In this document: one piece after another, positions 21,066 through 29,316 of the stretch
How positions within the stretch are numbered: position 1 is the first letter of the stretch
How the letters are laid out: every line of letters starts with the position of its first letter
Assembly: GCA_949358305.1 (NCBI GenBank)
Contig: OX442314.1
Location: 7,309,060-7,373,059, forward strand
DNA from: Strigamia acuminata
Taxonomy: Eukaryota > Arthropoda > Chilopoda > Geophilomorpha > Linotaeniidae
DNA length: 64,000 nucleotides
Direction: 5' to 3'
Notes under the pieces: model-generated
Told to the model about the DNA's origin: nothing
Database searches by the model: none
The model's input: the letters and a program-made list of their open reading frames with translations, nothing else
Position numbers and translations under genes: made by a program

Positions 21066-23297
21066 TTATGATTCGTCCATGTTCTGAGTTCGCTCAGGCG
21101 TCAACGGGCGCATCATATCCGTGGTGTCGTCCCTCGGGTTGGACCGCTCGTTAACCGTACACAGGTCGCGACCTGCGTTTGGTCCGGAGACCATTCCAGG
21201 GTTGACATGAAGCCAAACCTGGATGATTCTCGCCGAGTTTGCTCGGTTGAAAAATCCTAGCGCCGCAAACTCTATGGGATCCTCTGGCGCCAATCGTGCT
21301 CTCAGGAGTCGATCGTGGAGCACTGATGGTGGGCTTAACACCCGGATGTGGTCCTCGAGCCACATAAACACCTGCCTCGACAACTTGTGGTTGTTGCTAA
21401 GCAGTGTTCGCGTATCCGGCGTCAAATAGAAGTGCGGATACAGGCGCATCAGGGTCTTGAAAGCCGACTCTTTTTTCAGCGGCTTGACCTTCGTCTCCGG
21501 CTTGGCTGGCGGCGGCGGCGGACGTGAGTCTTCCGTCGTGGCATCGTCAAAATGGCTCGGCGAGCCCAAGAAAACCAACGCGGGTGCGGAGGTTGACGAG
21601 GGTGTGACGCCTCGCCCCTGCGCTCGACCCACACCGGGGAGCTGACGGGTTTCGACTTCCCGTTGAACTCCGGCAGGAGTTGGAGAACTTCTCGGGTTCT
21701 CTTGCCAAAACGAGCATCCAGCGCCTTCTTGGGCCGACTGAAAAACAGCCAGTGACGCAGCTGCTGTGGCGCTTGTAACTGGAAGCGGTGGTCTTCCGGC
21801 TATTCGCGCCGTGGCCTTCGCAAAGGACCACTCGGTTCGCAACCGAACGGCGGCCTCTTCTTCGGTCTCACCGTTTGCTACGACTTGCTTTATTAGCTCG
21901 GCTAAGATCGTAGGCGGGTCGAGCCTGAGGTGGTACCACAGCTCGACTTTCTTCTCCGACAGGCCCATCGGCGCGGTCCAAAGGTACGTAATGGCCGCTA
22001 ACGCCTGTCCTGGCGAAGGAAGAACACCAGGGTACAACACCCTAGTCATCCCCGGAATTAGCTGACGCTGAAAATCCATCAGGCGGGGATCATCAATGGT
22101 ATTGATGTCGGAGACTTCTAGCCTTTCAGCTAGTCTCTGCCAGTCCTTCTGTGACTCGGCGATCTGGGCGCTTTGGTATGCGTCCAGCTTCTGGAGCACT
22201 TCCTGCTGCGCTCTAATGGGTTGCTGCTCGTAGCAGGTCCATTGTGGGCCGAACGACTCACTGAAAAATGGCCGGAGTTGCAGGTTGCTAACTCCAGCCG
22301 GCAAGCGGGAAACATATCCTTGTTCGGGCAAGCGGCTAGCGTGTCCAGGTACAGGCACACTACAGTCGGGAGAAATATCACCGACGACACGTCTCATGGC
22401 GTATGGAGTAGCCGGGTTGTCCACTTTGAACGTGGAGGCGGTTCGGCTACTTCGGGCGGACTTAATTGTGGAGTCCGATTCGAAACTCAGCGAAGACGAC
22501 GAGCCAAACGACTCTGGTGTCCGTCCTCGTCGCGACTGCGGGCGTGACGGCTGCACGTCAGTCGAATACGGGCGCGATCGCCTCTGTCGCTCCTCTCGAT
22601 CGCGGCTTGATTCGCGGAACATTGGTCTGACTGGAACCGGCGGAGGGAGTTGCCCCACCCTCAAATCCTCGTCTTGCGGCGGAGGATTGATGGCCGCTGG
22701 GGCCGGAATTTCATCTTCTCGATAAAAAGGGAGAGCGCAACGCGCTTGCTCATCTGCCTCGTGAGCCAGTTGTCGATTTTCGTCGACGCGAAGCTGCGCT
22801 GCGGCAGCTCGGAGTGCTTTTGACGGGAAGAATCCCGGAAAATCGTTGAAACACCCGGCGAGCGCCAACTGGTGGAGCTCGGTTTGTGTGACGGGAAATT
22901 GCGGGTTCCCGTCACGAACGGACTTGCGGTACCGTTGCACGACTTCGCGTTGAGTCGTTTTGAGGTTCTTCCTCAATTGGGTGAGAGCACCGTAATTAAT
23001 TCCGGTACTCTTTAGCGCTCTTCTGCGCTCGTGACGCTCTCGTGGCGTCACTGGCCACTGGTTGTGCAGCAACTCTGCTGCAAGCGGTCCTGGGGGGCTC
23101 TCGTCGAGCGTCCACTCGATTTCGTCAACTCCGTGGACGTGAAGGCGCTCGATGAACCGGCCTCTTGCTCCGAATCCTTGCAGCGCTGATCTGCTGAAGT
23201 CGTGGCGCAACTTCCACCACGTGTTGTTTGCCGTCTTCAGTCTTCTGATTTTTTCGGGCAACGCCGCTCGAAAAATCAGCGGGTGCTGAGTCGGCAC
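21066..23297 (-). CDS. ORF3 of LTR element, 743 codons, unknown protein
   Basis: I do not recognise this protein. It occupies the env position, between pol and the polypurine tract, but I see no signal peptide, hydrophobic membrane segment or cysteine pattern of an envelope. The product is basic and proline/arginine-rich. It has a globular-looking N-terminal third (WWKLRHDFSRSALQGFGARG), a low-complexity Ser/Arg middle and a helical C-terminal half. The frame is open upstream to about 23339 without an early ATG; position 23297 is a GTG. On the minus strand a pyrimidine-rich stretch and TATAG precede the open frame, a possible splice acceptor at 23340-23341. A second, truncated copy at 33475-34439 shows that the ORF belongs to the element. 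Candidate roles (a second gag-like or accessory protein) are speculation. Confidence 0.75.
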   Translation of the reverse strand: MPTQHPLIFRAALPEKIRRLKTANNTWWKLRHDFSRSALQGFGARGRFIERLHVHGVDEIEWTLDESPPGPLAAELLHNQWPVTPRERHERRRALKSTGINYGALTQLRKNLKTTQREVVQRYRKSVRDGNPQFPVTQTELHQLALAGCFNDFPGFFPSKALRAAAAQLRVDENRQLAHEADEQARCALPFYREDEIPAPAAINPPPQDEDLRVGQLPPPVPVRPMFRESSRDREERQRRSRPYSTDVQPSRPQSRRGRTPESFGSSSSLSFESDSTIKSARSSRTASTFKVDNPATPYAMRRVVGDISPDCSVPVPGHASRLPEQGYVSRLPAGVSNLQLRPFFSESFGPQWTCYEQQPIRAQQEVLQKLDAYQSAQIAESQKDWQRLAERLEVSDINTIDDPRLMDFQRQLIPGMTRVLYPGVLPSPGQALAAITYLWTAPMGLSEKKVELWYHLRLDPPTILAELIKQVVANGETEEEAAVRLRTEWSFAKATARIAGRPPLPVTSATAAASLAVFQSAQEGAGCSFWQENPRSSPTPAGVQREVETRQLPGVGRAQGRGVTPSSTSAPALVFLGSPSHFDDATTEDSRPPPPPAKPETKVKPLKKESAFKTLMRLYPHFYLTPDTRTLLSNNHKLSRQVFMWLEDHIRVLSPPSVLHDRLLRARLAPEDPIEFAALGFFNRANSARIIQVWLHVNPGMVSGPNAGRDLCTVNERSNPRDDTTDMMRPLTPERTQNMDES

Positions 23298-23341
23298 ATG
23301 ATCGGGAAGCGCGAATGGCGTTTCTCGATCTCTCTCGATCT

Positions 23342-23440
23342 ATATTCGAAGAAAAATAAATAAATTAGTTTATTTAAAATAAACAAATAATTTCTTATTT
23401 GAAATATTTTTTAAGCTTAGCGCTTGTGGCTGTGAGTCAC
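23342..23440. other. Gap between ORF3 and nested palindrome
   Basis: This is a short AT-rich retrotransposon spacer. Read on the minus strand, its ORF3-proximal end is the pyrimidine-rich candidate splice-acceptor region. Confidence 0.4.
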
Positions 23441-23800
23441 TAACAAGGGGAGAGCACCAATAAGCTATCACAGATTGTTATAATATTAAACAAGAAGGAT
23501 TGTTATATCATGCTGAATGAGACCCTAAAATAATTTTATTCCATAGACAGCCAACAATGCAAACAATGAGCTCAAAGTTGGCACTATTTTGTCTGTGTAT
23601 ACATCAAATCTGAGCAATCAGGCCTAGTGTATGAATACTGTAAACAACAGTTGCTAGGTAAAAAATAGTCCCAAGATCCAAGTTCAATTTTATCATTTGA
23701 GATTCAATGATGTCATTTCCTCTTTTGATATCACATGACATATGACATCAGAACTTTGTTCAACAACATGACTGTCTTCATGAAGACAATAATAGTTTGT

Positions 23801-23870
23801 AGTGGTGGTCCAGTGGTTCAGGCAATGGACTAGGAATCTTTCCACACAGGTTCAAATCCTGGTGTGTGTG
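23801..23870 (+). other. tRNA-Ser-like sequence in left palindrome arm
   Basis: The segment has an A-box-like TGGTCCAGTGGTT, a GGACTAGGAATC anticodon-region block as in tRNA-Ser(GGA), and a perfect B box GGTTCAAATCC (23849-23859). The acceptor ends do not pair and the variable arm is missing. It is therefore a tRNA-derived relic, such as a SINE head or internal RNA polymerase III promoter, rather than a working tRNA gene. Confidence 0.6.
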
Positions 23871-24043
23871 AAAATTTTTTACTTTTACTTTTTATTTTTT
23901 TTTAGCAGTAATTTTAATGTTTGTAATTTTATGTTTGTTTTTAGAAAACTTTAATTAATTAATTTTAATTTTTTAACAAACATAAAATTACAAACATTAA
24001 AATTACTGCTAAAAAAAAATAAAAAATAAAAGTAAAAAATTTT

Positions 24044-24113
24044 CACACACACCAGGATTTGAACCTGTGTGGAAAGATTCCTAGTCCATTGCCTGAACCA
24101 CTGGACCACCACT
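24044..24113 (-). other. tRNA-Ser-like sequence in right palindrome arm
   Basis: This is the mirror copy of 23801-23870 on the minus strand (GGATTTGAACC B box on the plus strand at 24055-24065). If both were transcribed, the transcripts would converge through the palindrome centre and could form a long hairpin. Confidence 0.6.
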
Positions 24114-24473
24114 ACAAACTATTATTGTCTTCATGAAGACAGTCATGTTGTTGAACAAAGTTGTGATGTCATATGTCATGTGATATCAAAAGAGGAAATG
24201 ACATCATTGAATCTCAAATGATAAAATTGAACTTGGATCTTGGGACTATTTTTTACCTAGCAACTGTTGTTTACAGTATTCATACACTAGGCCTGATTGC
24301 TCAGATTTGATGTATACACAGACAAAATAGTGCCAACTTTGAGCTCATTGTTTGCATTGTTGGCTGTCTATGGAATAAAATTATTTTAGGGTCTCATTCA
24401 GCATGATATAACAATCCTTCTTGTTTAATATTATAACAATCTGTGATAGCTTATTGGTGCTCTCCCCTTGTAA

Positions 24474-25069
24474 GGGATGTTGGTTGTCATGGCAACTCCC
24501 TTCGCACATGCTTGAAGCACGTGACTTTTATAGCCGCCATTTTTATTTTTTAGCGGCTTGTGTTTGAAGTCAGGAAAAGTGAATTTTCTCAATTTTTCTG
24601 ACTGAAACACCAAGTGAAAATTATTTTACTAATTTACCCTTTCTTGTAACGATAACTGGGCATCGTTATTGGCTCCTTCCATCGGTATTTCCTCGTCCGC
24701 ATGGAGGTTGACTTCGTCGTCTGCCATTCGTTTTCTTTTTCGCGTCGGAAAAGAAATTCTTTCGGCTAGAAAGAATTAATAAACTATATTAAATATATTT
24801 ATCGAATTTTTCTTTCAGAAAAATAACTTACAGTTTGCTGAATCAAGAAAAACTGTCGTGCGGTATCGGAGTTGATGCATCCACTTCAAAACTTATCGGA
24901 AAAGTGGCTAAGTTCGTTGATTGGAGCAACGAACTTGTTTCGGTGACACCGAATGACGTCACAAGTTATAACGCATTGTGAACGTTGTCATTCGAGTATT
25001 TACTACGAATGACGTCACGAGATTGCTCTCTCGGATCTTTCGGGTAAACCCAAAAGGTGAAAGTCAACG
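24474..25069. other. LTR-element spacer between pol and the palindrome
   Basis: I recognise no gene here. It belongs to the non-coding region after the pol stop and may hold the donor and leader sequences for an ORF3 transcript. Confidence 0.5.
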
Positions 25070-28000
25070 CTATGTCTTGACTCGCGGAACGCGAGATCTC
25101 AAGTTGTACTTTGACTTTCGCGAAGTACAATCCAACTTGTTTAGATTGTCATCAGCATCGTCTCCAATGTCAGATGAGTTATTTTCTTCATTGTTTGAAA
25201 TTTTCTCTTTTTCTAAAAACATTTCCTTTTCTAGATTTTCATCAAGAGAAACATTTTCAAGTCGCTTGTTTATTTCATCGACTTCGTTATTTTTGAGTTT
25301 CGATTTTTCACTCGATTCCGTGTTTTCGACAGGAATTTTGGATAATTCAACATCATCCAAGGTATTAACAATATTTTTTGTTTTTTGACCCACTTCCTCC
25401 CCTTCCAGCCAAATTTCTTGGTTGAAAACGGGAAAGTACGGCATTAATTCAGTGCCGTGAACAGCTGGATAAATTTTATTATCACTCAGCCGTCGAAGTT
25501 GAAAGGCGCCTCCTTGTAATCTTTTGACAATTACATAAGGCCCATTCCTTTTTGGTGAAATGCCTGCTGCTATTCCTTTAGCGGCATTTGAGAGAATATG
25601 AGACTCTCGCCAGACTAAATCATTTTGTCTGAAGTTGTCGAATTTCTTATCTGATTTTTCAGCTTCGACACGGCGTCTCAAATCTAAGACGTGAGACATC
25701 ATATGCTGATACGTCTCTGCAATTATTGTTTCTAATTTCTGAACATATAAATGCGGATTTTTTGGGTCAATGACTAAAATTCCTTCCGGAATTCTTGGAT
25801 CCCAAGAAATTCTTAATTCTCGGAAAAAATTTAAGAAAGCAGGAGAATAATCTCTGCCTCTTGTTACAGTTGTTCTCAAACTGAATGCAAATTCGCGTAG
25901 ATACTCATCCCATTGGTCATGAATATCTAAATAAATCGAAACTAAATATTTAATATCTCGATTGGTTCTCTCCACAGGATTGCTTTGTGGATGATAAATC
26001 GATGTCGGTGTTCGCGACATGTCGAATTTTTTGCAAAATTCTTTATAGACCTGTGATCGAAATTGTGGTCCATTATCACTTATGATTTGTCTCGGAAATC
26101 CGAAAGTCATCGATAAGTGATAAATTGTGTTGGCAACTTTTATTGCCGTTGGATTACACATTGGAAATAATTCGGGCCAATGTGTAGCGACATCTACGAT
26201 GACGCAAATGTGGGTATTGTTTCTTCTGGTTCTTGGTTTGGGACCAGACAAATCCACACTGAGGCAGTCGAATGGTCCAAATGGTCCAATTTGAGCGCCT
26301 TCAATTTCGGTCTTTGATCTCGGCTTGCAGGCCTGACATCCTTGACAATGTTGAATAAAACGTGTAATATCACGTTTCATACCTTTCCAGGTATAAACTC
26401 TTCGAGTTCTGTACATTGTCCTCGCAATGCCTGGGTGGCCGGACAGTGGATGTCCGTGCATCAACCATATGATTTTATAAATCAATTTCTTTGGCACAAC
26501 AACTTTAAGCGCCCTACCATCCTCTCCTAATTCATCGGTAGAGGTAGGATGATAATGGAGTAACATATCTTCTTCAATGAGATAAGTACTCGCGTGTCTT
26601 TCAAAATTTCTTCTTTGAAGACGAGTTACTATGTAACTTGGATATTGCTTGTTTAACAAGTAATTGCGAATATGTTGGCAAAATTTGTCTGCTTTTTGCG
26701 CCGCAATAATGTCATCTCTCGTTGGAGGATCACATTCTAATTGCTTCGCAATTTTAGCCGCAAATGCTTTTATTAAAACATTTGTTGTTGGCAGCTCGAA
26801 TTTTTTAGCCATCATGGCTCTTAATTCGACGTCAGGGGTTCCTGACGGATCATGCATTTTAATACAAAAATTAATTAATGCTTGATCGTCTTCATTAACT
26901 ATTATTGACTTGGGTAATTCGTTCAATTTTCCCATTTGCCAACTTCGGCAAGGAGATGGACAATATGATAATAAATCATCATTATCGCCATCGTCTTCTG
27001 GTTCGTCAGGTGCGCTAACAGGTGCACGTGACAATGCGTCTGCTATTACATTCAGCGGACCTTTGACGTATTGTATTTCGAACGAATACGCCATCAGCTC
27101 CATTTGCCAACGAGCTAATCTGCCCGACGGGTCAGATAACGACATCAACCACTTAAGCGCTTGGTGATCCGTTTGTACAGTGAATGTAGTGTACTCTAAG
27201 TATGGGCGAAATTTGCGCAATCCCCATACTACTGCGAGACATTCCAATTCTGTCACAGTATAATTTTTCTCTGCGGGCTGCAAGCTTCTGCTTGCATACA
27301 CGCATGGCATTTCGACTTCTTGGCCATCCACATTTTTCTTTTGTGTAAGGGCTGCACCCAACCCTTGTTTACTGGCGTCAGTATGAACAATAAATGGCAT
27401 GTACAAGTCAGGCATCTTCATTGTTTCAGCATTCGTAAGCAAGTCTTTTATTGCGTCGAATGCTGCTTGATGATGCAGTTCCCAATCGAACTCCGCATCT
27501 TTCTTCAAGAGTGGCCTTAGTGGTTCTGCCACTGTGGCCATATTCTTGATTAGGCGGTGAAAGAAATTCACCATGCCTAGAAATCTTTGTAATTCCTTAA
27601 GATTGGTAGGAGCAGGAAATTGCGTAATTGCAGCGACTTTTTTAGGGTCTACTGCAAGTCCTTCTACTCCTACTTTGTAGCCTAGAAAAATTAATTCCTT
27701 TCTACACAGATGCGTCTTGCCAGGGTGCGCATGTAAATTAGCTTCTGCCAATTTTTTAAACACTATATCTAAATGTTTAATGTGTTCTTCGAACGATTTG
27801 GATACAACAATTATGTCATCCAAATATGCCCATGCAAATTTTCTGTAAACGTTACCCAAAACTTTTTCCATCAATTCTTGGAAGGTAGTTGGTGCGTTTA
27901 CTAATCCGAAAGGCATGACTAAAAACATTAGTCTTCCCATTGGGCTCCAGAAGGCAGTTTTTTCTCTGTCTTCAGGTCGCAATTCTATCTGCCAATATCC

Positions 28001-29296
28001 CTTGGTCAGATCTATAGTACTGACCCATTCGAATTCTCCGATTTCTCGCAGAATTTCCTCAATTGTTGGCATTTGAGGTGGGTTGTACTTAGTATGTGTA
28101 TTGATGGGGCGGAAATCAATGCACAAGCGTGGGTCGTTTCCTGGTCGCATGACTAGGACTGGCCGCATTCCGTAATCGCCTTCAGCTTTGACGACTACGC
28201 CTTTGTCAATCATGTCTTGACAAAGTTGTCTGATTATTTCCCTTTTTTGAGGGTTTATGCTCTTAAAGGGGGCACGGATGGGTTTCTCCGTGTCAAGCTC
28301 AATTTTGTGCTTAACCAGGTGTGTTTTACCTGGATCTTTAGAAATAATCCTTTTATGTTTGGATAACATCTTTTCTAATAATTTGGATTGCTCCAAATTT
28401 AAGTTAGCTTCTTCGACTAACTTTTGGATGAAATTCTCTTCATCAATTTTGCCTTGAGTTACACTTGCAGCATAAGCTTTTGCAAAGGTCATAAATGAGG
28501 AATCGGGTTCCTCCACTTTCTCCAAATAACGTTCCAGCAACGCTTGTGGAATGTAGGGTAAATCTGCATCCACAGGTTGCGTGAAATTCCAAGACATCGT
28601 CTGTGGATTAGGTTGGATTTTTAATTTATTCATAAAATCGCAACCCAATAGTACCATTGGATACTTATTTGGTATTACGATGAACGGATGACGTAATGTG
28701 CCATGTGTCCATCGAAATGAAAGATGGATGGTTCCATCTGGAGTGACTTCTTCACTAGCCGTCGTAACTCTGACACCAGGTCCGATAGGTCGTAGATATT
28801 TTTCTAGACCTAATTGATTAATAACTGAAGTGGCTAGGAAGCTCTTATTTGCTCCTGAGTCCAACATACCAGTTATTACACCTTTTAACGTTTCTAACTT
28901 TAACGTTGGAAGGTCATGGCTGTTTGGTATTCCAGCCACTTTGCACTCAAACTTGCGCAATTTATGATGAACTGTAATTGGAGGCTCCAAAGGCAGTTCG
29001 TCTAATAACTCATTGGTATCAAGAGTTGTAGCTGCAAATAACTTAATGCACTCCTCAATTCCGGGTGTCTCTGGAACTGAGCTTGGTCTATCGTCTTTAA
29101 CTTCGACTTTATCTTGAATATTGGAAGTGTCTTCTTCAGTCGGGGTTTCGCCGACAATCTCCTTTTTTACATCAAGAGATCCTTTTTCTTTTAGTTCTGT
29201 TTGACGAATTAATTCATCAATAACTTCTCCAACATCTTCCATTATCTTCAGATTTTCATTCTCTGATTCCGATTTCGGAGGTGACGCAGCGTCCAC
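25070..29296 (-). CDS. pol: Pol polyprotein of large LTR element
   Basis: The frame starts at GTG 29296 only because it is the first start-like codon; the frame is open back into gag. Approximate residues from 29296: aspartic protease with MLDSGANKSF (about 147); reverse transcriptase with AYLDDIIVV (about 493); RNase H (IVHTDASKQGLGAAL, TVQTDHQALKWL); integrase zinc domain (HPLSGHPG...CQGCQAC). The DDE triad is in SVDLSGPKP, IISDNGPQF and SNPVERTNR. The tail is acidic and ends in a YNLRSR-type motif. Pol is in the -1 frame relative to gag and is most likely made as a Gag-Pol fusion by frameshifting at 29323-29329. All catalytic motifs are intact. Confidence 0.93.
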   Translation of the reverse strand: MDAASPPKSESENENLKIMEDVGEVIDELIRQTELKEKGSLDVKKEIVGETPTEEDTSNIQDKVEVKDDRPSSVPETPGIEECIKLFAATTLDTNELLDELPLEPPITVHHKLRKFECKVAGIPNSHDLPTLKLETLKGVITGMLDSGANKSFLATSVINQLGLEKYLRPIGPGVRVTTASEEVTPDGTIHLSFRWTHGTLRHPFIVIPNKYPMVLLGCDFMNKLKIQPNPQTMSWNFTQPVDADLPYIPQALLERYLEKVEEPDSSFMTFAKAYAASVTQGKIDEENFIQKLVEEANLNLEQSKLLEKMLSKHKRIISKDPGKTHLVKHKIELDTEKPIRAPFKSINPQKREIIRQLCQDMIDKGVVVKAEGDYGMRPVLVMRPGNDPRLCIDFRPINTHTKYNPPQMPTIEEILREIGEFEWVSTIDLTKGYWQIELRPEDREKTAFWSPMGRLMFLVMPFGLVNAPTTFQELMEKVLGNVYRKFAWAYLDDIIVVSKSFEEHIKHLDIVFKKLAEANLHAHPGKTHLCRKELIFLGYKVGVEGLAVDPKKVAAITQFPAPTNLKELQRFLGMVNFFHRLIKNMATVAEPLRPLLKKDAEFDWELHHQAAFDAIKDLLTNAETMKMPDLYMPFIVHTDASKQGLGAALTQKKNVDGQEVEMPCVYASRSLQPAEKNYTVTELECLAVVWGLRKFRPYLEYTTFTVQTDHQALKWLMSLSDPSGRLARWQMELMAYSFEIQYVKGPLNVIADALSRAPVSAPDEPEDDGDNDDLLSYCPSPCRSWQMGKLNELPKSIIVNEDDQALINFCIKMHDPSGTPDVELRAMMAKKFELPTTNVLIKAFAAKIAKQLECDPPTRDDIIAAQKADKFCQHIRNYLLNKQYPSYIVTRLQRRNFERHASTYLIEEDMLLHYHPTSTDELGEDGRALKVVVPKKLIYKIIWLMHGHPLSGHPGIARTMYRTRRVYTWKGMKRDITRFIQHCQGCQACKPRSKTEIEGAQIGPFGPFDCLSVDLSGPKPRTRRNNTHICVIVDVATHWPELFPMCNPTAIKVANTIYHLSMTFGFPRQIISDNGPQFRSQVYKEFCKKFDMSRTPTSIYHPQSNPVERTNRDIKYLVSIYLDIHDQWDEYLREFAFSLRTTVTRGRDYSPAFLNFFRELRISWDPRIPEGILVIDPKNPHLYVQKLETIIAETYQHMMSHVLDLRRRVEAEKSDKKFDNFRQNDLVWRESHILSNAAKGIAAGISPKRNGPYVIVKRLQGGAFQLRRLSDNKIYPAVHGTELMPYFPVFNQEIWLEGEEVGQKTKNIVNTLDDVELSKIPVENTESSEKSKLKNNEVDEINKRLENVSLDENLEKEMFLEKEKISNNEENNSSDIGDDADDNLNKLDCTSRKSKYNLRSRVPRVKT

Positions 29297-29316
29297 TAGA
29301 CCTGATGGATCTGCGT

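Larger units (their letters stand above)
23444..24470. mobile_element. 1027-bp near-perfect palindrome (foldback/Harbinger-like MITE)
   Basis: The two arms of about 510 bp are reverse complements, from CAAGGGGAGAGCACC to GGTGCTCTCCCCTTG. I saw a single arm difference (GACATCAGAAC against GACATCACAAC when aligned). TAA flanks both ends (23441-23443 and 24471-24473), a 3-bp duplication as in PIF/Harbinger elements. Each arm carries a tRNA-Ser-like segment. The centre is TTAATTAATTAA. The element is inserted in the pol-ORF3 spacer of the LTR retrotransposon. Confidence 0.88.

Noticed and set aside
21066-23297. Envelope gene
   Set aside because: I see no signal peptide, transmembrane segment or cysteine pattern, despite the env-like position.
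23801-23870. Functional tRNA-Ser gene
   Set aside because: The acceptor stem does not pair and the variable arm is missing; only the internal promoter-like boxes remain.
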